Source: a virus. From it: a stretch of 64,000 nucleotides of DNA. The position numbers and the translations under genes were made by a program. Shown here piece by piece: positions 6,688 through 14,278 of the stretch; within the stretch, counting starts at the first letter, position 1; each line of letters starts with the position of its first letter. The DNA lies in IMG/VR virus record IMGVR_UViG_3300048014_000353, positions 62,001 through 126,000 of that record. The stretch is one strand, 5' to 3'. The notes beneath the pieces are model-generated. The model searched no databases, was not told the DNA's origin, and was given only the letters and a program-made list of their open reading frames with translations.

Positions 6688-6754
6688 CCACGGGCCCTCG
6701 CGCCTCTTGCCGCCGAGCGCATCGGAACGGCGAAGGGGACGCGAGGGCCCGTGG
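6688..6754 (-). terminator. large hairpin downstream of the DUF488 gene
   Basis: Perfect 15-base arms CCACGGGCCCTCGCG (6688-6702) and CGCGAGGGCCCGTGG (6740-6754) enclose a 37-base loop that can itself pair weakly (TTGCCG with CGGCGAA). It begins 26 bases after the DUF488 stop. On the minus strand it is followed by TTATTT, so it fits a transcription terminator. Its size also allows a structured-RNA or protein-binding role. No gene is seen in the surrounding 6,583-6,779. Confidence 0.55.
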
Positions 6755-6779
6755 AAGCCCGGATACCGCGCTTTCGGGC

Positions 6780-7247
6780 TCAACCCGTAAAGAGCGTGCC
6801 TTGGCGTTTGATGTCGAGGGAGCCGGGCGCGGGCGGCTTGGAGATGTCGATCTCCTCGCCGAGCAGCGGTTGCTTGTCCTTGCCGAACGTCAACTCGCCC
6901 ACCTTGACCTGAAGGTGGCGCTCGAACCACGCCGCCACGAGGCGGCGATGGCACCAGTTTTTACCGCCACCGGGTTCGTCGAACGGCGGGATCTCGTAGC
7001 AGAGCAGCACGGGCTCGGCGCCCGCCGCCAGCGTGTGGAGCTCATCCCAGACCGTCTTCGGGTCGAGCGGCCCCAAGATCTCCTTGGCGAAGAGTTCCTC
7101 GTAGCGCGTGCGCGCGACGCTGTTGAACCAGGAGCCAGGCGCGAGCGCCTTGAACTGCCGGTAGCCGGCGGGTGTCCCCCGCGGCGCGAACCGCGCGATC
7201 GAGATGCGCCCCGGCCCCTTGTACGTACGGAATGACCCCGTTTTCAT
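6780..7247 (-). CDS. DUF488 family protein
   Basis: A 155-residue protein; ATG 7247 chosen because AAGGGA lies upstream. Residues ~1-40 (SFRTYKGPGRISIARFAPRGTPAG), the central RYEELFAKEILGPLDPKTVWDEL and 'PVLLCYE' with a following CHRR (near residue 110) match the DUF488 pattern, in which a conserved Cys and Arg pair sit in a small alpha/beta domain of unknown chemistry. It has its own promoter (7287-7316) and a hairpin terminator. Occurs in many bacteria and phages; role here unknown. Confidence 0.7.
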   Translation of the reverse strand: MKTGSFRTYKGPGRISIARFAPRGTPAGYRQFKALAPGSWFNSVARTRYEELFAKEILGPLDPKTVWDELHTLAAGAEPVLLCYEIPPFDEPGGGKNWCHRRLVAAWFERHLQVKVGELTFGKDKQPLLGEEIDISKPPAPGSLDIKRQGTLFTG

Positions 7248-7286
7248 CGTCTTGTCCCTTCGGGTGGATGGTGAGTGGCATTGACT

Positions 7287-7316
7287 AATGTAGCACTGTA
7301 CAGACAGTGTGCACAA
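7287..7316 (-). promoter_or_regulatory. second promoter family, copy 2 (drives the DUF488 gene)
   Basis: Minus-strand TTGTGC (7316-7311), 18 bases and TACATT (7292-7287). The spacer carries a perfect inverted repeat CACTGT-acag-ACAGTG (7294-7309), followed by GTGCAC. Homologous to 6553-6582. The likely start lies ~33 bases before ATG 7247. The operator also lies ~30 bases before the plus-strand modification gene at 7339, so a bound regulator could affect both directions. Confidence 0.65.
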
Positions 7317-7338
7317 GAATTAGACGATCGCGAGCCGA

Positions 7339-8691
7339 ATGTTCGTAGGCGCCATCCCCATCGAGTGCATCGAGCAACTCGCGGCCGTGATGCCGGTCGA
7401 GTCGTGGCGCCTGGTCTACTCGTGCTGCTCCGGAAGCTTCCGTGCTGACGAAGCGCTCGGGTCACGCTTCCCGATGCTCAGCATCACGTCGAACGACGTG
7501 GCCCTGCTGTCGTGCGCGATCGGCAAGCTGGCGGTCGGAGATGAACTCCCGCTCACGTTCAAGGAGCGCCTCGCGTTCGCCGAGGACGCGATTGGCGGCG
7601 CAAAGGCCGACCCGATGGACCGCGTCGCGGCCGTGATGGTCGCCTTCGCGATGAGCAAGTTCAAGGGGAACAATCTCTTCGCGCAAAAGCACTTCGCGCA
7701 CTACCAAGAGCACTTCGCGCACTACGTTGCGGGTGCCCGAGAGCGCCTCGAGAAGCGTCTCAGTTCGATTCGGATTACTGGCTTCAACGCCTGCGACTTC
7801 CGGGAGCACGCCAAAGAAGGCATCGCGCGCGGCGCGGCCATCGTCGCCTTTCCACCCACGTACAAGCGTGGCTACGAGGCGATGTACAAATTCCTCGAGC
7901 AGAACGTCAACTGGACCCCGCCCACCTACGACCTCTGGGACCCGGAGCTTCTGCCGGAGTGGGTCACGAGCCTCGACGAGGCCGGTGCCAAGTACGCCAT
8001 CTGGGCCGACCACCTCCTGCCGGGGCGCGAGCCAGTCGCGGGCTTCTTCTCCAGCACCAACAAGCCCGTCTACCTGTACGGGTCGAGCACGCAGGCGAGC
8101 GTGCGCCGCAAGGTGCATCCGGTCGAGGCCTTCCGCTACGTCGCGGTCACCCCGGAGCAGGTGAAGAAAGACGCCACAGTGTCCGTCGTGCGCGCGACCA
8201 GCGCGCAGATGAACTTCCTGAAGGACCACTACCTCGCCAAGGGGATCGCGCACATCTCGGGGCAGTTCAACTTCCTCGTGCTGCTCTCCGGGCGTCTCGT
8301 CGGCGGGTTCATCCTCGCCCGCGACAAGTTCGGTCACGGCGACTCCGCGTACCTCCTGAGCGACTTCTCGATCGTTCGAGAGAACCGACTCTCCAAGCTC
8401 GTCGCGATGATGGCCACGTCTAGGCCGGTCATCGACATCGTCGAGCGGGCTCTCTTCCAGCGAATCCGCAAGATCTCCACGACGGCATTCACCGACAAGC
8501 CGGTGAGCATGAAGTACCGCTGGATCTTCACCCTCGTGGGTCGCAAAGAGAAGCATCTGAATTACGAAAGCGCCGTGAGGCCTGGTGACTACCAAAGCAT
8601 CTACCGGGAGTGGTTCCGAAAGTACGCCCAAGCCGGCGACCCCGGGGGTCGAGCCGCTCCGGGTGGAGCCGCGCAAGGTTCGCCTTCGTGA
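7339..8691 (+). CDS. methyltransferase-like / Mom-like GNAT fusion, candidate DNA modification enzyme
   Basis: 450 residues with two parts. Residues ~25-200 look like a Rossmann methyltransferase relative: VYSCCSGSFR (27-35) at the motif I position, SNDV (51-54) after the next strand, and AFPPTYKRGYE (170-180) at the catalytic motif IV position. This pattern is known from phage proteins labelled antirestriction adenine methyltransferase. Residues ~285-430 look like a GNAT fold: LVLLSGRLVGGFIL (313-326), SDFSI (341-345), RLSKLV (350-355), then TAFTDKPVSMKYRW. They resemble Mom-type DNA-modification acetyltransferase-fold proteins. Next come a ParB-like gene and terminase. Substrate and product are unknown. 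Confidence 0.6.
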   Translation: MFVGAIPIECIEQLAAVMPVESWRLVYSCCSGSFRADEALGSRFPMLSITSNDVALLSCAIGKLAVGDELPLTFKERLAFAEDAIGGAKADPMDRVAAVMVAFAMSKFKGNNLFAQKHFAHYQEHFAHYVAGARERLEKRLSSIRITGFNACDFREHAKEGIARGAAIVAFPPTYKRGYEAMYKFLEQNVNWTPPTYDLWDPELLPEWVTSLDEAGAKYAIWADHLLPGREPVAGFFSSTNKPVYLYGSSTQASVRRKVHPVEAFRYVAVTPEQVKKDATVSVVRATSAQMNFLKDHYLAKGIAHISGQFNFLVLLSGRLVGGFILARDKFGHGDSAYLLSDFSIVRENRLSKLVAMMATSRPVIDIVERALFQRIRKISTTAFTDKPVSMKYRWIFTLVGRKEKHLNYESAVRPGDYQSIYREWFRKYAQAGDPGGRAAPGGAAQGSPS

Positions 8692-9376
8692 TCTGACTCT
8701 CCTCGAGAAGGAGAAGAACCCCCGGTACATGACCGGGCCGCAGTTCAAGCAGCTTACGAGCAACCTCGAAGCCGACGGTGCCATGACGAGCACCCCGACC
8801 GTCCACAAGGGCATCGTCCTCTCCGGAAACCACCGGGTCGAGGCCGCGCTCAAGGCCGGCATCGAGGAGGGGTGGGTGCTCGAGATCCTGAACGAGGATC
8901 TGCCCGACGATCGAAAGATGGCCATCCAGCTTTCGCACAATGCGATCACTGGCCAGGACGACCCCAACCTACTCGCCGACTTCTACAAGAACCTCGACTT
9001 TAGTTGGGCGAAGTACTCCGGCCTGACCGACGACGTTCTCAAAGCAGCGACCAAGCTCGAGAGCGTGTCACTGACAGTCGGCCCCCCCGAGTACACGGAA
9101 CTGATGATGGCGTTCCTACCCGAGGATGCCGACCGGTTCCTGGCCCACATCGACAAGGTGGCCAAGCACGCGGGACGCCGCCACGTGATGGCGGCGCGCT
9201 TCGCCGACTTCGACAAGGCGTTCGACGCGATTGTGCGCGTCAAACAGCTCAAAAACATTCAGAACATCGCCGTCACGTTCGCCACTCTCGTTGAGATGGC
9301 GCTGGAGCGCATCGAGCAGCTCGAAGCCGAACGGGACGCCGAAGGGGAGGCCGCAGTCTCGGCCCCCGTCCCGTAG
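8585..9376 (+). CDS. ParB-like N-domain protein next to terminase
   Basis: 263 residues from GTG 8585, overlapping the previous gene by 107 bases; GTG 8663 (29-base overlap) is an alternative start. The ParB-like core is at ~30-130: VRLRDLTLLE, NPRYM, then IVLSGNHRVEAAL (77-89), the equivalent of the GERR box with Asn-His in place of Glu-Arg. It has no typical KorB-type helix-turn-helix. The rest is helical with a C-terminal coiled coil (VEMALERIEQLEAERD). Related ParB-like proteins are often found beside phage terminase or base-modification genes. Possible packaging or modification partner; inferred. Confidence 0.75.
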   Translation: MTTKASTGSGSESTPKPATPGVEPLRVEPRKVRLRDLTLLEKEKNPRYMTGPQFKQLTSNLEADGAMTSTPTVHKGIVLSGNHRVEAALKAGIEEGWVLEILNEDLPDDRKMAIQLSHNAITGQDDPNLLADFYKNLDFSWAKYSGLTDDVLKAATKLESVSLTVGPPEYTELMMAFLPEDADRFLAHIDKVAKHAGRRHVMAARFADFDKAFDAIVRVKQLKNIQNIAVTFATLVEMALERIEQLEAERDAEGEAAVSAPVP

Positions 9377-9391
9377 TGCGGTAGGTTTCCG

Positions 9392-9967
9392 ATGTCTCCC
9401 AACGACAATGAAGGCGGGACGCCTTCCCCCGAGATCGCGCCCGTCGTCCCCTCCATCATCGGAGGCGATGGGCCTCCGGGTGGAAGCGCGCCGCCACCCA
9501 CCAAGCGCCGGAGTCCCAACCCCAAGGGGCGAAAGCCGCGCTTCACGATCGCGCAGGTCGAAGAGGCGCTGCGGCACGGCGGCGGACTCTACACGTACGC
9601 CGCGCGCATCCTACACTGCGCGCCGAACACGATCGCGAACTACGTCAACCGGAGCGAGCGTCTTCAGGACGTCCTCTCGGAGTTGAACGTGACGATGCTG
9701 GACCTGGCCGAGGCCAACCTCTTCAAGCACATCGTCGATTCGAACCTGACCGCGCTCATCTTCTATCTGAAGTGCAAGGGGAAGCTGCGGGGCTACGTCG
9801 AGCGTCAAGAGGTCTCCGGCCCTGCCGGCGCGCCGATCGGAGTTCAACTCACCGACGGCGAAGTGGCGAAAATGAGCGACGAGGACATCCTCAGCCGTAT
9901 CGAACAGATCGGGCAGAAGAGTGGGTCCGGAGGAGCAACTTCTTCGTCTAGAGCTCGAAAGGCGTAG
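9392..9967 (+). CDS. terminase small subunit (probable)
   Basis: 191 residues. After a Pro/Gly-rich N-terminal tail and a basic patch (KRRSPNPKGRKPRFT), residues ~52-85 form a helix-turn-helix (IAQVEEALRHGGGLYTYAARILHCAPN in segments). A helical oligomerisation region (~90-130) and an acidic tail follow. This layout, directly upstream of and overlapping terL by 47 bases, fits a small terminase that recognises the packaging site. The ATG at 9392 has GTAGGT upstream. Confidence 0.75.
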   Translation: MSPNDNEGGTPSPEIAPVVPSIIGGDGPPGGSAPPPTKRRSPNPKGRKPRFTIAQVEEALRHGGGLYTYAARILHCAPNTIANYVNRSERLQDVLSELNVTMLDLAEANLFKHIVDSNLTALIFYLKCKGKLRGYVERQEVSGPAGAPIGVQLTDGEVAKMSDEDILSRIEQIGQKSGSGGATSSSRARKA

Positions 9968-11378
9968 GCGTCGGCGCACCAATGAGCCACTCGTGGACTA
10001 TGTCCACGACGTCACTCCTCGTTGGGAGCGCCCCGAACACCTCCTTCCGATCTGCTCGCTCTTCGAGCGAATCAAGAACGGCGAGTCGCTCTTCGCGTGC
10101 ATCTCGGTTCCGCCGCAGCACGGCAAGAGCCAGACGATCCTCCACGGCTGCGCGCAGCTCTTTCAGCGCAACCCGACTGACACGATCGCCTACGTCTCCT
10201 ACGGCGCGACCATCGCCGAAGAACAGAGCCGCGATTGCCAGGCGATCCTACGGCGCGCTGGGGTAGCGCTCAACCCGAATGCGCTGTCGGCCGGAAGCTG
10301 GCAGACCGCCGCGGGTGGCCGCTTCTATGCGGTCGGCGTCGGCGGCCCGCTCACAAGCCGGCCGATCACGCGCCTGCTCATCGTCGACGACCCGTACGAA
10401 AACCGGCAGCAGGCCGAGAGCGCCATCACACGAAACCACATCGTCAGCTGGTTCTCGTCGGTCGGCGTCACTCGTATCCACCCGGGCGCCAGCATCATCG
10501 TAGTCCACACGCGGTGGCACGAAGACGATCTCATCGGTCGGCTCACCCGCGGTCTTACCACCGAGGGCATCCCTGGATGGGAGTACGTCAACCTGCCGGC
10601 GATCGCCGACGGAACGGACCCATCACGTCCCGTAGGGACTGCCCTTTGGCATGCACGGCCGCTCGAACTCTTCACGCGCATTCGCGCGAGCGGGTCGCTC
10701 ACGGACCACGACTGGGAGTCGATGTACATGGGGCGCCCGCGCCCCCGTGGAGCCCAGCTCTTTCGCGGCGTCACATACTACAGCGAGCTTCCCAAGACGT
10801 ACCGCGTCGGCAAGGGCGTCGACCTCGCCTACACGGCCAAGAGCCGCGCCGATCACTCGGCCGGCATCGTGGTCCTGCAGGCGGATGAGAAGTTCTACGT
10901 CGCGCACGTCGAGCGTCGCCAGCTGGAACTCGACCAGTTCATCCCGTACCTCGTGGCCCAGTCACGAACGTACAAGGGGGTCTACCGGTTCTCGACCAGC
11001 AGCACCGAGAAGGGCATCGCCCAGCTCTCGAAGCTGCTACCCGCGGACTCCATCCGCATCCATGGCGAGCTCGCCATGAGCGACAAGTTCACCCACTCGC
11101 AGCGCAGTGCGACCGAGTGGAACGCGGGTCGCATCATGGTCCCCGACGAAGCGGCGCAAGCTCAGCTTCGTGCGCTTGGTCTCGACACCGATTGGGTGAA
11201 ACCGTTCGTCGAGGAGATGAACCGCTTCACCGGTGTCTCTGACCGCGAGGACGACCAGTGCGACGCGCTCTTCAACGCGATCGACACCTTCCCAGCCAAG
11301 AAGAGCAAGCCCCCCGTGACCGGTGGCGGCTTCTATCCCGGCATCCAGCACGACGACCTGCCTGCGGGTTACGGCTGA
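9921..11378 (+). CDS. terL: terminase large subunit
   Basis: 485 residues. The ATPase domain has Walker A PPQHGKS (64-70), Walker B RLLIVDD (151-157) with a following coupling segment and VVHTRWHEDDLIG (~194-206). The RNase H-like nuclease domain starts near GVDLAYT (299-305, first catalytic Asp 301) and ends with DREDDQCDALFNAI near residue 450. It cuts concatemers and pumps DNA through the portal. GTG start at 9921. The length is typical for the family. Confidence 0.95.
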   Translation: MGPEEQLLRLELERRRRRRTNEPLVDYVHDVTPRWERPEHLLPICSLFERIKNGESLFACISVPPQHGKSQTILHGCAQLFQRNPTDTIAYVSYGATIAEEQSRDCQAILRRAGVALNPNALSAGSWQTAAGGRFYAVGVGGPLTSRPITRLLIVDDPYENRQQAESAITRNHIVSWFSSVGVTRIHPGASIIVVHTRWHEDDLIGRLTRGLTTEGIPGWEYVNLPAIADGTDPSRPVGTALWHARPLELFTRIRASGSLTDHDWESMYMGRPRPRGAQLFRGVTYYSELPKTYRVGKGVDLAYTAKSRADHSAGIVVLQADEKFYVAHVERRQLELDQFIPYLVAQSRTYKGVYRFSTSSTEKGIAQLSKLLPADSIRIHGELAMSDKFTHSQRSATEWNAGRIMVPDEAAQAQLRALGLDTDWVKPFVEEMNRFTGVSDREDDQCDALFNAIDTFPAKKSKPPVTGGGFYPGIQHDDLPAGYG

Positions 11379-11434
11379 TGCCTTTCCACTGACCCGCGCC
11401 ACGACTGGCGCGCCCGAGAGAGCGCGCGAGCGGA

Positions 11435-13753
11435 ATGGCCACCAAGCGAACCAAGCTCCGTCGCACGCCGAAGACCGTGCCGATGGCCTCGCGCGGGACG
11501 CGCCCCGCGTCCTCGGTCATGCCGAAGACCAAGGCGGCGCCCGAGCCGACGTTCCCGATCGCGGTCAATCCGACCCCGGGCGTCCTCGCCCCGCCGCCGC
11601 TCATCGACCGCTACCCCCTCGTCCAGGGGCAGCAGCTCACCTTTACCTATCTCGCGAGCATCTTTCGGCTCGCGACGACGGGCTACCGTCAGCAATTCGT
11701 CGACCTGCTCCGCGAGCTCGTCGAGAACGACGGGCACCTCCTCTCGGTCCTTCAGAAGCGGATCCTGGCAGTCGCAAACGGCCGGATTCGGTTCACGCCT
11801 GCGGTGGATGAGGACCATCCGGAGTCGGAGCTCGCCAAAGAGGTCTGCGAGCTCTGTGAGATTGAGGTCCTCCGGATCCCGAACCTCACGCAGTCGCTGG
11901 CGACGTTGCTCTGGGCGATCTACTACGCGGCCAGCTGCGCAGAGATCATCTGGTCGCGCGATACCGCAGGCTGGCACGTCGACCGGCTCGAGTTCGTGCA
12001 CTCGCGCCGCATTTCGTGGCCGGACTCTCAGTCCTGGGACGCCTACATCTGGGACCAGGGCCAGGTCTACGGGTGGCAGTCCCCGTGGGGCGCGGCGGCC
12101 ACCAATAGCGGTGTTTTCGGTCTTCGGATCGGAAACTGGCCCGGCAAGTTCGTCTTCTACGCGCCCCAGATTCAGGGCGATTACCCCACGCGCGACGGCC
12201 TCGGCCGTCAGGCGGCCATCTTCGCGCTCTTCAAGCGCATCGGTGTTCGTGGCGCCAGCTCGTATCTCGAGCGGTTCGCCAAGGGGTTCATGGACGTCTC
12301 GTACAAGACGTCCCACTCTGACGAACATCCGGACGCCCCCCGCGAAGCGACCGCCGACGACATCGCGATCGCCAACCAGATCGCCGCAGCGCTCGGACCG
12401 GGGAGCGGCAGCTACGCCGCTCACCCGGACTCGATCTCCATCAGCCCGCAGTCGTTCGACGGCGGGTCATCGACCAAGATCACCTGGCAGGAGTGGATCG
12501 GCCTCTGCAACGCGGAGATGAGCAAGCTCGTTCTCGGCGGCACGCTGGGAACGGAAGCGGGCAAGGGCGGCGGCAACCGCGCCCTCGGCGAAGTGATGGA
12601 GCGCGGCGAGGTCGAGCTCCAGCAGTTCGACGCGACGACGCTGGCCGAGACGCTCAAGCGCGACCTGGTCTCGTGGATCGTACGGCTCAATCGGCCCGAC
12701 GCGATTCACCTCGTTCCGAACATCGCGATCCACACGGAGAGCGACCCGGACCCCAAGGCGCTCATCGAGAACGCCGAACGCGTCACGGGGATTGGTGGAG
12801 CGGTCGATCTCGACCAGCTGGCTGAGGACACGGGCGTGCCGCTCGTTCCGAACGAGACGGGCAAGCCGCGTCGCTCGTTCAAGAGCGACATGATCAAGCC
12901 GGAGCTCGTGCAGGACGACCTGCTCAGCCCTGAAGCCAAGAAACAAGCCGCCGCCGACTCCAAGGCCAAGCTGGCCGCCGCCACGCGCCCTCAAGTCGTT
13001 GCGTCCACGCGCTCCAACGGCGTGGACACGGACGACGACCAGGCCGACGACGGCAAGCGCGACCCGAAGAAGGCCCCGGCCGCGAAACCCAACGCCAAGC
13101 CCTCGGGTAAGGTCGCCCCTAAGCCGTCCAAGTCTTCCAAGTCGTCCCCCAAGGACAAGGCCGAGAAGGCGGAGAAGCCTTCGAAGGTCAAGAAGGCGAC
13201 CGACGGTCTCTCCTGCGAAGAGGTGGCGCAGGCCGATGCCTTTCGGAAGTTCCTCTTGTCGTCGAAGCGCGACGACAAGGAGATGGCGTACGCCGTCTAC
13301 GAGGAGCTCCTCGAAGATTATCCGCCCGCGGCGCTCGATTGGATCCTTGCCGCGCACTGGGAGGGTCCGATGGAGATCCCGCTCGACCAGATCGACTTCT
13401 CCCAGAGGAAGACCTGGCGCGCGGACACCGACGACCTCACGCCCTACCGCGACCGCCTCAACAAGGCGCTGGCGGGCAACGGTCCGCGCAAACCCGTCAT
13501 CATCGTCAAGACCCCGGGTAATCCGCTCTACCTCATCGTTGACGGCCACCACCGGACGCTCGCCTGCCTCCTGGAGGGCGTTCCTGCCTGGGCCTACGTC
13601 GCCGAGGTACACGTCGACAACGGCCCGTGGCGCCGGCTGCACGCCGAACAGAAACGCGGCAGCAGCAAGAACGACACGTCCGTCGTCGGCTCCTCCCACG
13701 TCTACAGCCCGGACGGTGATGACGGCCTGCCGGAACACGACGACGAGAGCTGA
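11435..13753 (+). CDS. portal protein (DUF935/Mu gp29-like) with C-terminal ParB-like domain
   Basis: 772 residues. Residues ~60-480 match the DUF935 portal type: TYLASIFRLATTGYRQQFVD (in part), LQKRILAV, and the later GNRALGEVMERGEVELQQFDA region typical of the portal stem. A Lys/Ala/Pro/Asp-rich linker covers ~505-590. Residues ~645-735 form a ParB-like domain: IPLDQIDFSQ, a following RKPVIIVKTP strand, LIVDGHHRTLACLLEG (DGHHR at the GERR position), then AYVAEVHVD. A ParB-like domain fused to a portal is unusual. The tail is acidic and Ser-rich. The portal forms the 12-mer DNA channel. Confidence 0.9.
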   Translation: MATKRTKLRRTPKTVPMASRGTRPASSVMPKTKAAPEPTFPIAVNPTPGVLAPPPLIDRYPLVQGQQLTFTYLASIFRLATTGYRQQFVDLLRELVENDGHLLSVLQKRILAVANGRIRFTPAVDEDHPESELAKEVCELCEIEVLRIPNLTQSLATLLWAIYYAASCAEIIWSRDTAGWHVDRLEFVHSRRISWPDSQSWDAYIWDQGQVYGWQSPWGAAATNSGVFGLRIGNWPGKFVFYAPQIQGDYPTRDGLGRQAAIFALFKRIGVRGASSYLERFAKGFMDVSYKTSHSDEHPDAPREATADDIAIANQIAAALGPGSGSYAAHPDSISISPQSFDGGSSTKITWQEWIGLCNAEMSKLVLGGTLGTEAGKGGGNRALGEVMERGEVELQQFDATTLAETLKRDLVSWIVRLNRPDAIHLVPNIAIHTESDPDPKALIENAERVTGIGGAVDLDQLAEDTGVPLVPNETGKPRRSFKSDMIKPELVQDDLLSPEAKKQAAADSKAKLAAATRPQVVASTRSNGVDTDDDQADDGKRDPKKAPAAKPNAKPSGKVAPKPSKSSKSSPKDKAEKAEKPSKVKKATDGLSCEEVAQADAFRKFLLSSKRDDKEMAYAVYEELLEDYPPAALDWILAAHWEGPMEIPLDQIDFSQRKTWRADTDDLTPYRDRLNKALAGNGPRKPVIIVKTPGNPLYLIVDGHHRTLACLLEGVPAWAYVAEVHVDNGPWRRLHAEQKRGSSKNDTSVVGSSHVYSPDGDDGLPEHDDES

Positions 13754-13756
13754 GAC

Positions 13757-13783
13757 CGCGCGCGCCTGAGAACGGCGCGCGCG
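13757..13783. terminator. strong GC hairpin after the portal gene
   Basis: CGCGCGCGCC (13757-13766) and GGCGCGCGCG (13774-13783) form a perfect 10-bp stem with a 7-base loop. It follows the portal stop by three bases and has no T tract. It may act as attenuator or mRNA processing/stabilising structure at a head-gene boundary, where expression ratios change. Confidence 0.4.
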
Positions 13784-13838
13784 CCGACTCCGCGCGGGCG
13801 CACACGCCCGCCTCACACCCTTCCGAGGACACACGACC

Positions 13839-14270
13839 ATGCAAGTCAACAACGTCAACGACGTCGGCATCACGCTCGCCACCGCCTGCCCGCTCTTCTC
13901 CGCGCAGATCGCAGCCGGCACCACAGCGGTCGCCGAACAGTCGGTCGGCTCGGTCGGCCCCGGCCCGCAGCAGGTCGCGATCGGCGCGATCATCCTCCAG
14001 CCCACCGGCGCGCTCGCCATCTCGGGCTCGGCGTACATCACGGTCAACGTCTACAAGCGCACGGCCGGCGGGTCGCAGACGCTCATCGGCACCATGACGA
14101 CCTTCACCGGTGGCACCGCGCTCGTCGCGTTCACGCCTGTCATGCTGACGCTCCAGTCGGGCGCGGGCTCGTACCTGTCGCCCGGCGACACGGTCACGAT
14201 CGCCGTCACCAACACCGGCGCCGCGTCGCAGCCGCAGTTCTCGATCAGCGGCTTCACGAAGGCCAACTGA
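13839..14270 (+). CDS. beta-rich virion protein, possible head decoration or fibre
   Basis: 143 residues, nearly all predicted beta strand with Thr/Ser/Gly/Val bias (SAYITVNVYKRTAGG, TMTTFTGGTALVAFTP, GDTVTIAVTNTG). This is the composition of jelly-roll or Ig-like virion surface proteins. It lies between portal and protease, where Mu-type phages put other small head genes. No signal peptide or catalytic motif. Assignment as a capsid surface protein is inference from position and composition. Confidence 0.55.
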   Translation: MQVNNVNDVGITLATACPLFSAQIAAGTTAVAEQSVGSVGPGPQQVAIGAIILQPTGALAISGSAYITVNVYKRTAGGSQTLIGTMTTFTGGTALVAFTPVMLTLQSGAGSYLSPGDTVTIAVTNTGAASQPQFSISGFTKAN

Positions 14271-14278
14271 CCCGGCAC

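Noticed and set aside
8585-8691. 107-base overlap of modification and ParB-like genes as evidence of a frameshift fusion
   Set aside because: The first protein ends in a low-complexity tail and the second has usable GTG starts inside the overlap (8585, 8663). Two ordinary overlapping genes explain it.
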